From NCBI RefSeq assembly GCF_000760935.2, contig NZ_CP049744.1:2159001-2223000 (forward strand): DNA of 64,000 bases, read 5' to 3'. The translations under genes were made by a program, and so were the position numbers. Below are positions 16,547-24,503 of this stretch, piece by piece. This stretch comes from Rhodococcoides fascians A25f (GTDB taxonomy: Bacteria; Actinomycetota; Actinomycetes; Mycobacteriales; Mycobacteriaceae). The notes under the pieces were generated by a model, which had not been told where the DNA came from, made no database searches, and saw only the letters and a program-made list of their open reading frames with translations. The stretch's first letter is position 1. The number at the start of each line of letters is the position of its first letter.

Positions 16547-18973
16547 TTGGATCTACAGACACTTGCAACCACGATCCAGGCTCCGAACACGATTTTGTTG
16601 TTGGGAGCTGGGGCATCGATCCCGTCGGGTGCACCGTCTGGCGATGCACTTGCCAAACAACTTGCTTCTCAGCTCAAACCGCAACCCGATGCCGACGATC
16701 TTTCGGATGTATGCGGCATCTACGAACGCCGTGTCGGCCGGACCGAACTGGCCCGGTCTGTCAAAGCAATCTTAGAACCGTTGCGGCCCACCGGTGGACT
16801 TCTAGCAATTCCAGCTCTGCCCTGGCGTGCTATCTACTCAACCAACTTCGACCGGCTTGTTGAACTTTCCTACCGCGCCGCAGGAAAAGAACTATCAGTC
16901 GTAAGGTCGAATTATGATTTCAGTACAACTGACACCGCGGAGACCGTAAGACTCTACAAAATACATGGCTGCATCAGCCAGGATCTCGGCTTCGGAAATA
17001 CAGCTCGGATGGTGTTAACAGAGCGGGATTATGACGACGTCCAAAAGTACAGGCAGTCTCTGTTTGTAAGCCTACAGGGCTTGATGATGACAAACAACAC
17101 TCTTATAATCGGTCAGTCGCTAAGGGATGCTCATCTCCGAACCATGGCTAAAGATGTCGGCGCGCTACGGCAAACCCAGGGTGGGGCTGGTCGAGTCTTT
17201 CTTCTAGTCTACGAATACGACGCCGACAGGGCTCATTTATTTGAGCAGTATGGGATTGAGGTCGTGGGAGGGTCGCTCAATGATCTCATCTATGCACTCC
17301 AGCAGGGTCAACCGGCAAGCGCGCTAGCCCATTCGACAGCCACAAGTGTGGACCAGGCCTTGCCCACCAAGCTGGTCGCCACCACAATTAACGTCGCGCA
17401 CTCAACCACATTGGCACCCGATGTCAACCGCCTATTCAACGGCAGTCCGGCGACCTACGCCGACATCGAGAACGGCTTCACGATTGAAAGAGCCAGTGAG
17501 CAACGGCTGCGTGATGCCCAAGACGGACGGCGAGGATTCTTCCTGGTTATCGCGGGAGCCGGCGGAGTCGGTAAGACCTCTCTAGCGCGCAGGTTACTGT
17601 ACAGCCGGTTGTCTGAGAACTTTCTGTGCTGGGAGCATATTCCGCATTACGCCTTAGATGTAGAATCGTGGCTACTGGTTAATGTCGAGCTCCGAAAACT
17701 TGGCCGTCAGGGAATGCTCCTCGTTGATGATTGTGCACGCCATTTTGGCTCAGTGAATAAGCTTGCTACTGAACTCGCCAAACAAGACCGTCCGTTTTTG
17801 CGTTTAGTGCTGACAGTGAATGCGGGACAGTGGGCTACCCGTACAAAATCGCCCGCATTCTCCACCCATGGAAATCAAGAACGTGTAAGCATTTTGTCAA
17901 ACGATGATGTTGACGCGTTGGTCAATCTAGTCGATACCACACCAGCAGTGCGGGCATTAGTCGAAACGGACTTTCTTGGTCTTGGACGTCAAGACAGAAT
18001 CAGGCGCTTGCGAGAACGTTGCAGCTCAGAGATGTATGTCTGCCTGAAAAATATATTTCATACCGAACGGCTCGACGACATCCTACTTCAGGAATACGCA
18101 GATCTTGATACAGCGGCGCGAGACGTATACCGCCACGTTGCTGCACTGCAATCTATGGGCGTTCAGGTGCACCGTCAATTAGTCGTCCGTCTACTAGGAA
18201 TCGAAGCAGGTTCGCTAGTTGGACTGTTGGCGCAAATGGATGCCGTCGTGTCTGAGTACGATATATCGAACCGAGACGGGCTTTACGGATGGAGCACTCG
18301 GCATGATGTCATTGCCCACGTAATCGCAACCTACAAATACGCAGACCAGGATGAATTGTATACGCTTCTCGCCAACCTTATTGACGGCCTGAATCCGACT
18401 ATACACATCGAACTAGAAACGGCGCGAGCGATCGCTGCCGATGACATGGGAATACCGAGACTTTCTAGCGTTTCCAGGAAAGAGGAACTTTTAAGCAAAT
18501 TGATAAGTGTCGTTCCAGCTGAACGCACTCCACGGCGCAGGCTTGTCCGGTTACATCTGGATCAAAATGATTTAGACGCGTCCGAACGTGCGATTGCGAC
18601 GGCGATCCAGCAAATCGGTTCTGACGCCATTATTGATCGGTATCGAGCGATTCTGGCCTATAGGCGGGCGACTTTGACCAAGGGGATACTAGATGAGGAT
18701 CGAGTTGCAATGCTGCTTGAAGCCGAGCGGATCGCACGGCGTTGTGTCGAACGCAATCCTCAAGACCGATACAATTTCCGGGCGCTATCCGATATTGCAT
18801 TAGAGCTCGTTACTCGGGCCGGTAAGTTCGAGTTACTGGAAGAAACAGTCGAATGGATGAGAAGTGAAGAGATAGACGCGACGGATCCAGATTTAATACG
18901 CGACAGGCGGGACCTCGAATCGCGGTTGCGTAGATTGCGCACAGAGCACGATGCAAGAAGTGAGATGTCCTAG
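16547..18973 (+). CDS. SIR2-STAND NTPase, anti-phage defence candidate
   Basis: 808 residues from a TTG preceded by AGGAG; the SIR2 fold begins at once, which favours this start over the TTG at 16505. The N-terminal SIR2-like NADase domain has LLLGAGASIPSG (residues 17-28), STNFDRL (near 98-104), KIHG with the catalytic His (near 138) and IIGQSLRD. The middle STAND/P-loop domain has GAGGVGKTS (337-345) and Walker B MLLVDD (about 390). The C-terminal 350 residues are helical and repeat-like, the usual sensor part. SIR2-STAND proteins (Avs5-like and related) are known to destroy NAD when phage infection is sensed. The gene is AT-rich with TTA and ATA codons, unlike the neighbouring chromosome. 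Confidence 0.85.
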   Translation: MDLQTLATTIQAPNTILLLGAGASIPSGAPSGDALAKQLASQLKPQPDADDLSDVCGIYERRVGRTELARSVKAILEPLRPTGGLLAIPALPWRAIYSTNFDRLVELSYRAAGKELSVVRSNYDFSTTDTAETVRLYKIHGCISQDLGFGNTARMVLTERDYDDVQKYRQSLFVSLQGLMMTNNTLIIGQSLRDAHLRTMAKDVGALRQTQGGAGRVFLLVYEYDADRAHLFEQYGIEVVGGSLNDLIYALQQGQPASALAHSTATSVDQALPTKLVATTINVAHSTTLAPDVNRLFNGSPATYADIENGFTIERASEQRLRDAQDGRRGFFLVIAGAGGVGKTSLARRLLYSRLSENFLCWEHIPHYALDVESWLLVNVELRKLGRQGMLLVDDCARHFGSVNKLATELAKQDRPFLRLVLTVNAGQWATRTKSPAFSTHGNQERVSILSNDDVDALVNLVDTTPAVRALVETDFLGLGRQDRIRRLRERCSSEMYVCLKNIFHTERLDDILLQEYADLDTAARDVYRHVAALQSMGVQVHRQLVVRLLGIEAGSLVGLLAQMDAVVSEYDISNRDGLYGWSTRHDVIAHVIATYKYADQDELYTLLANLIDGLNPTIHIELETARAIAADDMGIPRLSSVSRKEELLSKLISVVPAERTPRRRLVRLHLDQNDLDASERAIATAIQQIGSDAIIDRYRAILAYRRATLTKGILDEDRVAMLLEAERIARRCVERNPQDRYNFRALSDIALELVTRAGKFELLEETVEWMRSEEIDATDPDLIRDRRDLESRLRRLRTEHDARSEMS

Positions 18974-19197
18974 CGGGTTGGGGCTCTTCGATAGACTGAT
19001 GTAGGTTAGATTATTCCAACAGGCCTCATGGTGTGCTCCTATGCCGGTCAGTACACATCGGCAGTTTACTGCCAAGGATCAGTGGTGCAAACTGACGCAG
19101 CTGCGTAGGTCGATCTGTATTTATAGTGAACGGTGCGCCTCGCGGCCCGGCGCGGTGTCCAACGAAAACCGTTCGGTTCTAGTCCAGAGGGCCAGCC

Positions 19198-20418
19198 TTA
19201 ACCATAAAGGGTAACCGTCCGGGCGTCTGGTGTCGCGGCGATATTGGGTGTATTAAGAACAGCTTCGATGCGTAATTCGCCCGACATCAGCGGGGATGAG
19301 ACGTTCCATTCCCGTAACCCATCTGCTCTGTTGGATACCGGCGGTAGCTGGACAACCTGTGATGAACCATCTGGACCCGTCGCGATCAGAACTTTTACAT
19401 CTTTTGTTGCGGTTCCAGACGCGATGAATGTCTGTGCAACTCTTCGGAGCTGATAGGAGCTCCGCAGAATCGGGTTGCCAGTCGAACCAATCCATTCGGT
19501 CTTTTTTGTGCGGTTGTCGTATTCTTGCCAACGTTGAGCGGCGAATTCGACGAATGTCTGACTTTGGTTGTGGCGCTCGAAATAGACCTCCGCCCAAGTT
19601 CGACGCCCGTACTGGTCGATTCCCGAAAAGTTGCTGCCTGCGAGCGGTGCAAGGGTGTTTTGTACGTCTTCATCCATTGAAGTCGGCGGAGTGGGCGAGG
19701 TTTGACCAATTCCAAAGGTCCGGACTAATCCAAATCGACCGAGCATCTTCTCTGCCCGTCCTACCCACTTCGGCCGCTGGGAATTTTCAGTCGCGAAGAT
19801 AGCAAGGGCGACGTCCGAATCAACTTTGTAATGATGCGACCATCTGATGATCAAACTGACAAAATCGTTTTCCAGTACTTCGACAGATTCGCCCGGGCCC
19901 TGTTCTCGCCTTCTGGTGATCGCAATGGCTGCGAATCCGAAGCAGGTCACGAACACTGCTGTAATCAAAGCCTGGAAGTAATCTGACCAGTGAGGCAATA
20001 TGTTTGAGACAAGTGGCTGGCAGAGTATGGCTGCAGCGGTGGTCAATAATACACCAAGAATGATTAAACTCTGCGCGATGATAGCGGCGCTGCGGTTCTG
20101 TATTCGATCTGCCCGGTTGGCTATTGCGGCCCGAAGAGATGTTTGCGAAATGTGAACTACTGCGATCGCGCTACCAACAGTCATGCGTTCGGTAAAGCGA
20201 TTCTCCAGACCACTGCAGGCGCAAAGGGAGACCAGGAAAACTGGGACAAACCGGAATAGAAGATATCGGTGTAGATTTACAGAAAACCAGTCGGTCATTA
20301 AATCCGACGCGGAAAAGTAGCTGGTAGGCCAATTACTGCGAAGAGCTGAATAGATGGTAGTCAAGATGGCCGTTCCCAATATGACCCTCAAAAATATATC
20401 TGTAATGCTAACCAACAT
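19198..20418 (-). CDS. Multi-pass membrane protein with possible lysozyme-like C-terminal domain
   Basis: 406 residues, start ATG after GGGAGGCAAG. Hydrophobic segments lie at about residues 5-25, 52-68, 82-100, 112-133 and 148-168, giving a five-helix membrane part. The rest is soluble. Residues 200-240 read AIFATENSQRP, RAEKMLGRF and RTFGIGQT. An early Glu, a helix and then a G-I-G-Q type turn resembles the transglycosylase/lysozyme pattern, with Glu211 as the candidate acid. That reading is tentative. It is convergent with the SIR2 gene and is cargo of islet 2. The function is unknown; a membrane or wall-damaging effector is one possibility. Confidence 0.6.
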   Translation of the reverse strand: MLVSITDIFLRVILGTAILTTIYSALRSNWPTSYFSASDLMTDWFSVNLHRYLLFRFVPVFLVSLCACSGLENRFTERMTVGSAIAVVHISQTSLRAAIANRADRIQNRSAAIIAQSLIILGVLLTTAAAILCQPLVSNILPHWSDYFQALITAVFVTCFGFAAIAITRRREQGPGESVEVLENDFVSLIIRWSHHYKVDSDVALAIFATENSQRPKWVGRAEKMLGRFGLVRTFGIGQTSPTPPTSMDEDVQNTLAPLAGSNFSGIDQYGRRTWAEVYFERHNQSQTFVEFAAQRWQEYDNRTKKTEWIGSTGNPILRSSYQLRRVAQTFIASGTATKDVKVLIATGPDGSSQVVQLPPVSNRADGLREWNVSSPLMSGELRIEAVLNTPNIAATPDARTVTLYG

Positions 20419-20593
20419 CTTGCCTCCCAGGGCTTTAATAGCCAGTTTGACCTGAAATCAGGTGTGAAGTCTACTGGAACTAAACCCGCCCTGGGACTGG
20501 TCGAGGCTGCTGGCACGTCCCCGGATAGTCGGACCACCGCAATCTAGAGTGGCGACCTATGTGGTTGCGCCGCGCGGTGGCGTCAGCTAACTC

Positions 20594-20671
20594 GTGCCGT
20601 ATGGCAATAGCCTGTTGGCGAGGATCGTCGACGACAATCCGGCATGCCTTTTCGCTCGCAATCTTTGGTGA
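20594..20671 (+). pseudogene. Remnant of a Fic protein C-terminus
   Basis: Reads NSLLARIVDDNPACLFARNLW then stop. The same tail, FAKIVDDDPAYLFGRDIS then stop, follows the fic gene at 21701-21763. A stop lies just before 20591, so only the last 26 codons remain. It indicates an earlier second copy of the fic module, mostly deleted. Confidence 0.6.
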
Positions 20672-20744
20672 ACGGCGGTCACCGGCATTGGCACCGAAAC
20701 CTACGCATCGCAGTCCGCGGCGGATGGCCTCTGTACGTGCAAGT
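20618..20744 (+). repeat. Imperfect direct repeat left of the antitoxin-fic module
   Basis: Aligns with about 21707-21832: ATCGTCGACGAC, then ATCCGGCAT, CCTTTTCG, GAACGGCGGTCA, TTCGCAGTCC-like and GCAAGT blocks recur in the same order. The two copies flank the toxin-antitoxin pair, about 1.09 kb apart. Boundaries are approximate. Confidence 0.6.
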
Positions 20745-20908
20745 GCTATTTTGCGCGGACACAGCGCGTCTGCCTGATTCTCCGAAGGCGTTCTGTCCAG
20801 CGATGGCAGGGTGAGAATCCGGGTCGGCAGGTCGATCGTGGTCGGCGTTGTGGTGCGGCTGTCTTGGCCTGTTTGGCAGTAGTGTGGGTCAAGTTGAGGA
20901 GGAGTCCG

Positions 20909-21091
20909 ATGTCGATACGACGACCGTCAGGGGATCGTGCGCGAGCAATCCATGTTGCCCGCACCAATAGCGCCCTGGAGGGTGCACGCAGCACCGACGC
21001 GACCCGTGCGGACCAGGATGCCTATGTTCGCGGCGAGATCGACATAGCCGAGCTCGGGCATCGGGTGCGCAGCCGGTACAACCTTTCCTGA
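20909..21091 (+). CDS. Small antitoxin of the Fic/VbhA type
   Basis: 60 residues; the ATG follows GAGGAGGAGTCCG, a strong ribosome site. It contains ARTNSALEGAR, close to the inhibitory helix of Fic antitoxins ([ST]xxxE[GN]), with Glu-Gly present but Asn instead of Ser/Thr four residues before the Glu. The C-terminal DQDAYVRGEIDIAELGHRV resembles the tail of such antitoxins. It lies 16 bp upstream of the fic gene, so the two form an operon. It should block ATP positioning in the Fic active site. Confidence 0.75.
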   Translation: MSIRRPSGDRARAIHVARTNSALEGARSTDATRADQDAYVRGEIDIAELGHRVRSRYNLS

Positions 21092-21107
21092 TCAGGATCG
21101 CCTCGCG

Positions 21108-21689
21108 GTGGATGACGCACCCCCATGGGATACCGGCGACTACGACCTCGATTGGGCCGGGTATTTCATTCCGGGCTCTTCTGTGCTGCGTAACCGCGTG
21201 GGAGCGATAACGAGGGAAGCACTGGCCGCTGCCGAGAACGATCTCGTTGAAGTGCGGGTAGCCGAACTGCGGAACAACCCCGTCGCCGTGATGCGAACGT
21301 ACGACCTTGATCACTTGAAGGCATTGCATCAGTATCTGTTTCAAGATGTGTTTCAGTGGGCCGGTGAACTGCGGACGGTAGGTATCGAGAAAGAAAATGA
21401 GTCCTTCATGACGCCGAACGACATTGGGCGGCCGGTCGCCTACATCGCTGCGCAGATCGCCGAGACGAAGCAGCTCCATTCGATCTCGAACGCAGTCCTA
21501 CCCGGCCGTCTCGCGGAGATGTACGACTTCGTGAATTTTGCCCATCCCTTTCGGGAGGGAAACGGCCGCACGCAAAGAGAGTTCTTCGATCAGTTGTTGT
21601 CCGAGTCGGGGCGTGGTCTGGCGTGGGATGCGATCGAGCTGACTGAACTGCACCGCGCATGCCATCTTGCGCGGCCGAGCAGAACATAG
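21108..21689 (+). CDS. Fic-domain protein (AMP transferase toxin), frameshifted near its C-terminus
   Basis: 193 residues from a GTG. Fic proteins transfer AMP to Ser/Thr/Tyr of target proteins. The catalytic loop is intact: HPFREGNGRTQREFF (canonical HPFxxGNGRxxR). The Fic core helices and the flap (MTPNDIGRP region) precede it. In the +2 frame, bases 21662-21763 encode AAEQNIEPLRMMFAKIVD and then DDPAYLFGRDIS and stop, the normal tail of such proteins, so a shift near 21664-21676 has cut off roughly 25 residues. The catalytic core may still fold. The antitoxin gene is 16 bp upstream. Confidence 0.82.
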   Translation: MDDAPPWDTGDYDLDWAGYFIPGSSVLRNRVGAITREALAAAENDLVEVRVAELRNNPVAVMRTYDLDHLKALHQYLFQDVFQWAGELRTVGIEKENESFMTPNDIGRPVAYIAAQIAETKQLHSISNAVLPGRLAEMYDFVNFAHPFREGNGRTQREFFDQLLSESGRGLAWDAIELTELHRACHLARPSRT

Positions 21690-21706
21690 AACCGCTGCGA
21701 ATGATG

Positions 21707-21832
21707 TTCGCGAAAATCGTCGACGACGATCCGGCATACCTTTTCGGCCGTGATATTTCGTGAACGGCGGTCATCGGGATTGGTGTAGCCTGCGGTTCGC
21801 AGTCCACGGCAATGGGCACTGCACGGGCAAGT
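21707..21832 (+). repeat. Imperfect direct repeat right of the antitoxin-fic module
   Basis: Counterpart of 20618-20744. It includes the out-of-frame fic tail and about 70 bp of following non-coding DNA. It shows that the module was once duplicated, or was inserted by recombination between such tails. The rest of 21764-21999 holds no gene, only one CTCATCACTTTG site at 21902-21913. Confidence 0.6.
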
Positions 21833-21999
21833 TCTCTTCGGTGCGGCGTGTCCGGAGCGTGTCCTCGTCCCGATGCTCGGGTTCCAAGCAGTTCGAGGGA
21901 GCTCATCACTTTGAATCGTGGTGGAGTTGAATGGCCACGGCAGTCCGTTTAGCCGATGGGGGACCATACGGGACTCAGATGGACCGGGAGCAGGTCGCC

Positions 22000-22176
22000 G
22001 GTGGTCATCGCTTACTCATCACTTTGGGGCCTACCCGGATGGATTCACGCGGACGTCGATGGTCACTCGATTCGCCGGACACCCAGCTCAACGGGCCGAA
22101 GATGGACGCGAGTGCATCCACGTGAATTGTTATCTCTGGTACAGCGGGTCCGGGGTTCGAATCCCTGATGGCGCAC
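22000..22176 (+). repeat. Conserved islet right end, copy 2
   Basis: 177 bp matching 15519-15695. It carries CTCATCACTTTG at 22015-22026, 127 bp before the core. An additional copy of the 12-mer at 21902-21913 lies 113 bp further out and has no counterpart in islet 1. Confidence 0.85.
22142..22176 (+). repeat. Attachment core copy 3 (islet 2 / chromosome junction)
   Basis: 35 bp identical to 10530-10564. It marks the end of the islet array. The chromosome resumes with a tRNA-type terminator 5 bp later. Confidence 0.88.
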
Positions 22177-22180
22177 ACCA

Positions 22181-22222
22181 AGTGCCCCTGAACAGCGTAA
22201 TCGCTGGTCAGGGGCACTTTTT
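22181..22222 (+). terminator. Probable original chromosomal terminator of tRNA-Lys
   Basis: AGTGCCCCTGA pairs with TCAGGGGCACTTTTT. It differs in sequence from the two islet-borne hairpins but stands at the same distance from the core, as expected for the pre-insertion tRNA terminator. The following 22223-22440 shows nothing recognisable. Confidence 0.8.
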
Positions 22223-22440
22223 GTTGTCCGGGCGTGTCTGGGCGTCCGCACGCTTCGCGATAATGGATAACTCTGTGACCTGCGGATTCATAAGTGGCTC
22301 AGGGCGTTTCGGAGACTTGACCTTCAATCGCACACACAGGGAGTCAGGTACCGGCTGCCATGCTGCTGACCTGCGAATCGTGCGGCGGATTGGACCACGC
22401 TGGGTAGCGGTTCGACGCGTGTGGACGCTCCGGCCATCGC

Positions 22441-23505
22441 TTACTCAGCTTTTCGAGTCCTCACATTGGAACGCGGCTCGTATCCGTGGGCATTCCGCCC
22501 CATGCCGGGTCCCTGACGATCAGCAAGCTGTGTTCGTCGTACGGCTCGCCCGCGCCGAACGGCCGCTGCAGCTGTGTCGGCGTCGGAGCGTCGAGGGTGG
22601 GGCGAGTGGATTCGCGAGCGCACGCGGTCGCCCAGTGTCACCGTGGCGACCCCGGCGATGACCACGACGCCGCCGAAGAGTTCGGCGCGTACAGGGGCCT
22701 CGTCGAGCCAGAGGTAGGCGATCAGGATCGCCACGGCAGGAACGAGATACAGCAACGAGGTGGATGTGGCGACCGGGACGCGGGAGACGGTGTATCCCCA
22801 CATGACGAAGCCGAGAGCGGACGGAACGACTCCGAGATAGACCGCCGCCCACCACGAGCCGGCGTTCGCGTCTGCCATGTCCGCCCACGCGAAACCGGCG
22901 AAGGGCAGCGTCACGACCACCCCGACGACCATCCCGTACGTCGCGACCTCCAGCCCGGTGTGCCGGCGCAGCAGGGGTTTGGTCAGCGGGTGGTAGATCC
23001 CCTGGACGACGGCGGCAGCGATCACGATCCAGATCGCCGACGAGACGGAGATGTCCGAGCGGGCGGTGGACACCAGCACGACACCGGCGACGGCCACCGC
23101 ACTACCGCCGACCTTGACTACGGTCAGCCGTTCGCCGAACGCCCCTGCGGCGATGGCGATGCTGACCAGCGGCGCGGACGCGACGATGATGCTCGCGGTG
23201 CCCGCTGGGACGTGCAATTCGCCCCAGTTGAGCAGAATTTGATAGGAGGCCATGCCGAAGAACCCGCACGCGATGACCAGCGGAAGATCGCGGCGTGCCG
23301 GCAATCGGACACCCATGATCGGCGCGATGGACAGCAGCGCGACGGCGGCGACCACCAGGCGCACGAGGGAGAGACCGACCACACCGAGTTCCGGTGCGGC
23401 CACTCTGATGGCGGGAAACGCACTGGCCCAGGAAATTACGACCACCGCGCCGGCCACCGCGGTTGCGGCGAGGCTCGACCTGGGCGACGAAGGGTAATTG
23501 GGCAT
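22441..23505 (-). CDS. EamA/DMT-superfamily transporter
   Basis: 354 residues with ten hydrophobic segments in two EamA repeats (WASAFPAIRV in the first, FVMWGYTVSRVPVA near the end of the second). Drug/metabolite exporters of this type move small metabolites out of the cell. The last 50 residues (after LGDRVRSRIHSP) are a hydrophilic Arg-rich tail not usual for the family, perhaps from a lost stop codon. It is divergent from the LysR gene at 23577, which probably regulates it. Confidence 0.88.
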   Translation of the reverse strand: MPNYPSSPRSSLAATAVAGAVVVISWASAFPAIRVAAPELGVVGLSLVRLVVAAVALLSIAPIMGVRLPARRDLPLVIACGFFGMASYQILLNWGELHVPAGTASIIVASAPLVSIAIAAGAFGERLTVVKVGGSAVAVAGVVLVSTARSDISVSSAIWIVIAAAVVQGIYHPLTKPLLRRHTGLEVATYGMVVGVVVTLPFAGFAWADMADANAGSWWAAVYLGVVPSALGFVMWGYTVSRVPVATSTSLLYLVPAVAILIAYLWLDEAPVRAELFGGVVVIAGVATVTLGDRVRSRIHSPHPRRSDADTAAAAVRRGRAVRRTQLADRQGPGMGRNAHGYEPRSNVRTRKAE

Positions 23506-23576
23506 GGTTCAGCCTGCTCTCTCGATACATAAAGCGCTATTTACTTGTTTTGATGTGATGCGTAAGGTCCCGTTAG
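23506..23576. promoter_or_regulatory. Divergent promoter region of EamA transporter and LysR regulator
   Basis: 71 bp, strikingly AT-rich in the middle (ATACATAAAGCGCTATTTAC). The AAAGCGCTATTT dyad is a candidate LysR box. LysR proteins usually control a divergent target. Confidence 0.5.
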
Positions 23577-24503
23577 GTGTTGGATCCCCGCCGATTGCGC
23601 ATGCTGGCCGAGCTCGAACGACTCGGGACGATCGCTGCCGTGGCCGAGTGCCTCCGTCAGACCGCTCCGGGGGTGTCGATGCAGCTGGCGGCTCTGGAGA
23701 AGGAGGTCGGCGTTGCGCTGACCGAAAAGAACGGCCGCAACGTCCGGCTCACACCTGCGGGACGTGTACTGGCCGGGCACGGCGTCGACGTCGTCGAACG
23801 ACTGACTTTGGCGGAGATGGAAATTCGAGCTCTCCGTGACGGTGCCTCGGGTACCTACCGGGTTGCGGCCTTTCCGTCGGCCGCCCGCACCATCATCGCA
23901 GCGACGTGGGCCGCGTTGCGCACGTCCGGTGCCGGCTCGGTGCAGCTGGAACTGATCGAGATGGAGCCCGACGAATCCATGGCAGCGTTGCGCTCCGGCG
24001 ACGCCGATCTCGCAGTGACGCATACGTATTCGACAATGGAACCCGTCGATGCGCGCAACGTGTCGTTGTGGCCGCTGCGATCCGAATCGGTGTGGCTCGC
24101 GGTGCCGGCGGACCGGCAGTGCGCCGAGCCCGCCGACCTCCGCGACTTCGCGAACGACGACTGGCTCGCGCCTCGTCGTGAACGCAGTTGCTACGACATG
24201 GTCTTCCGCGCCTGCGGGGCTGCCGGTTTCGTTCCCCGCGTGGTCGCCGAGGCCACCGACTTCGCGGTGCTCCTCGCGCTCGTCGACGCCGGAGCAGGTG
24301 TCGCGCTGGTCCCCGATCTGGCCGTCGACCGGCTTCCGTCAGGGGTGCGATTGCTCGAGCTCGCACAGCCGGTGACCCGGCACTTGTTCTGCGCTGCGCG
24401 TACCAGCTCGGCCACCGACCCTGGACTGCGGCGTCTGCGGGACGCGATCGACAGCGCGTCCGCTGCCCTGGTGCGCGACCCGGCAGACATCACTGCACGC
24501 TGA
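23577..24503 (+). CDS. LysR-family transcriptional regulator
   Basis: 308 residues. The N-terminal winged helix is clear: LRMLAELERLGTIAAVAECL, then APGVSMQLAALEKEVG and LTPAGRVLAGHG. The C-terminal periplasmic-binding-like effector domain follows (YRVAAFPSAARTIIA to the end). The start is a GTG followed directly by TTG; either may be used. It is divergent from the EamA transporter, the standard regulator-target arrangement. The effector is unknown. Confidence 0.9.
   Translation: MLDPRRLRMLAELERLGTIAAVAECLRQTAPGVSMQLAALEKEVGVALTEKNGRNVRLTPAGRVLAGHGVDVVERLTLAEMEIRALRDGASGTYRVAAFPSAARTIIAATWAALRTSGAGSVQLELIEMEPDESMAALRSGDADLAVTHTYSTMEPVDARNVSLWPLRSESVWLAVPADRQCAEPADLRDFANDDWLAPRRERSCYDMVFRACGAAGFVPRVVAEATDFAVLLALVDAGAGVALVPDLAVDRLPSGVRLLELAQPVTRHLFCAARTSSATDPGLRRLRDAIDSASAALVRDPADITAR

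Larger units (their letters stand above)
20419..20908. other. 490-bp gap: promoter of the membrane gene and relic of a second fic copy
   Basis: The left part carries the promoter of the minus-strand membrane gene. From about 20594 the DNA resembles the region just downstream of the fic gene (see repeat entries). The last 150 bp precede the antitoxin gene. No intact gene is supported. Confidence 0.45.
15661..22141 (+). mobile_element. Islet 2: integrase-less genomic islet in tandem (SIR2-STAND and Fic cargo)
   Basis: A 6.48-kb unit between core copies 2 and 3. Its left end (15661-16016) and right end (22000-22176) are homologous to those of islet 1, but the cargo is entirely different: SIR2-STAND NTPase, a membrane protein on the opposite strand, and an antitoxin-Fic pair. 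No recombinase gene. The shared ends with swapped interior imply a family of elements moved by one trans-acting recombinase. Confidence 0.8.

Noticed and set aside
10490..22222. Insertion sequence, prophage or ICE remnant
   Set aside because: No transposase, terminal inverted repeats, capsid, integrase or conjugation gene was found; the repeats are direct tRNA-derived cores.
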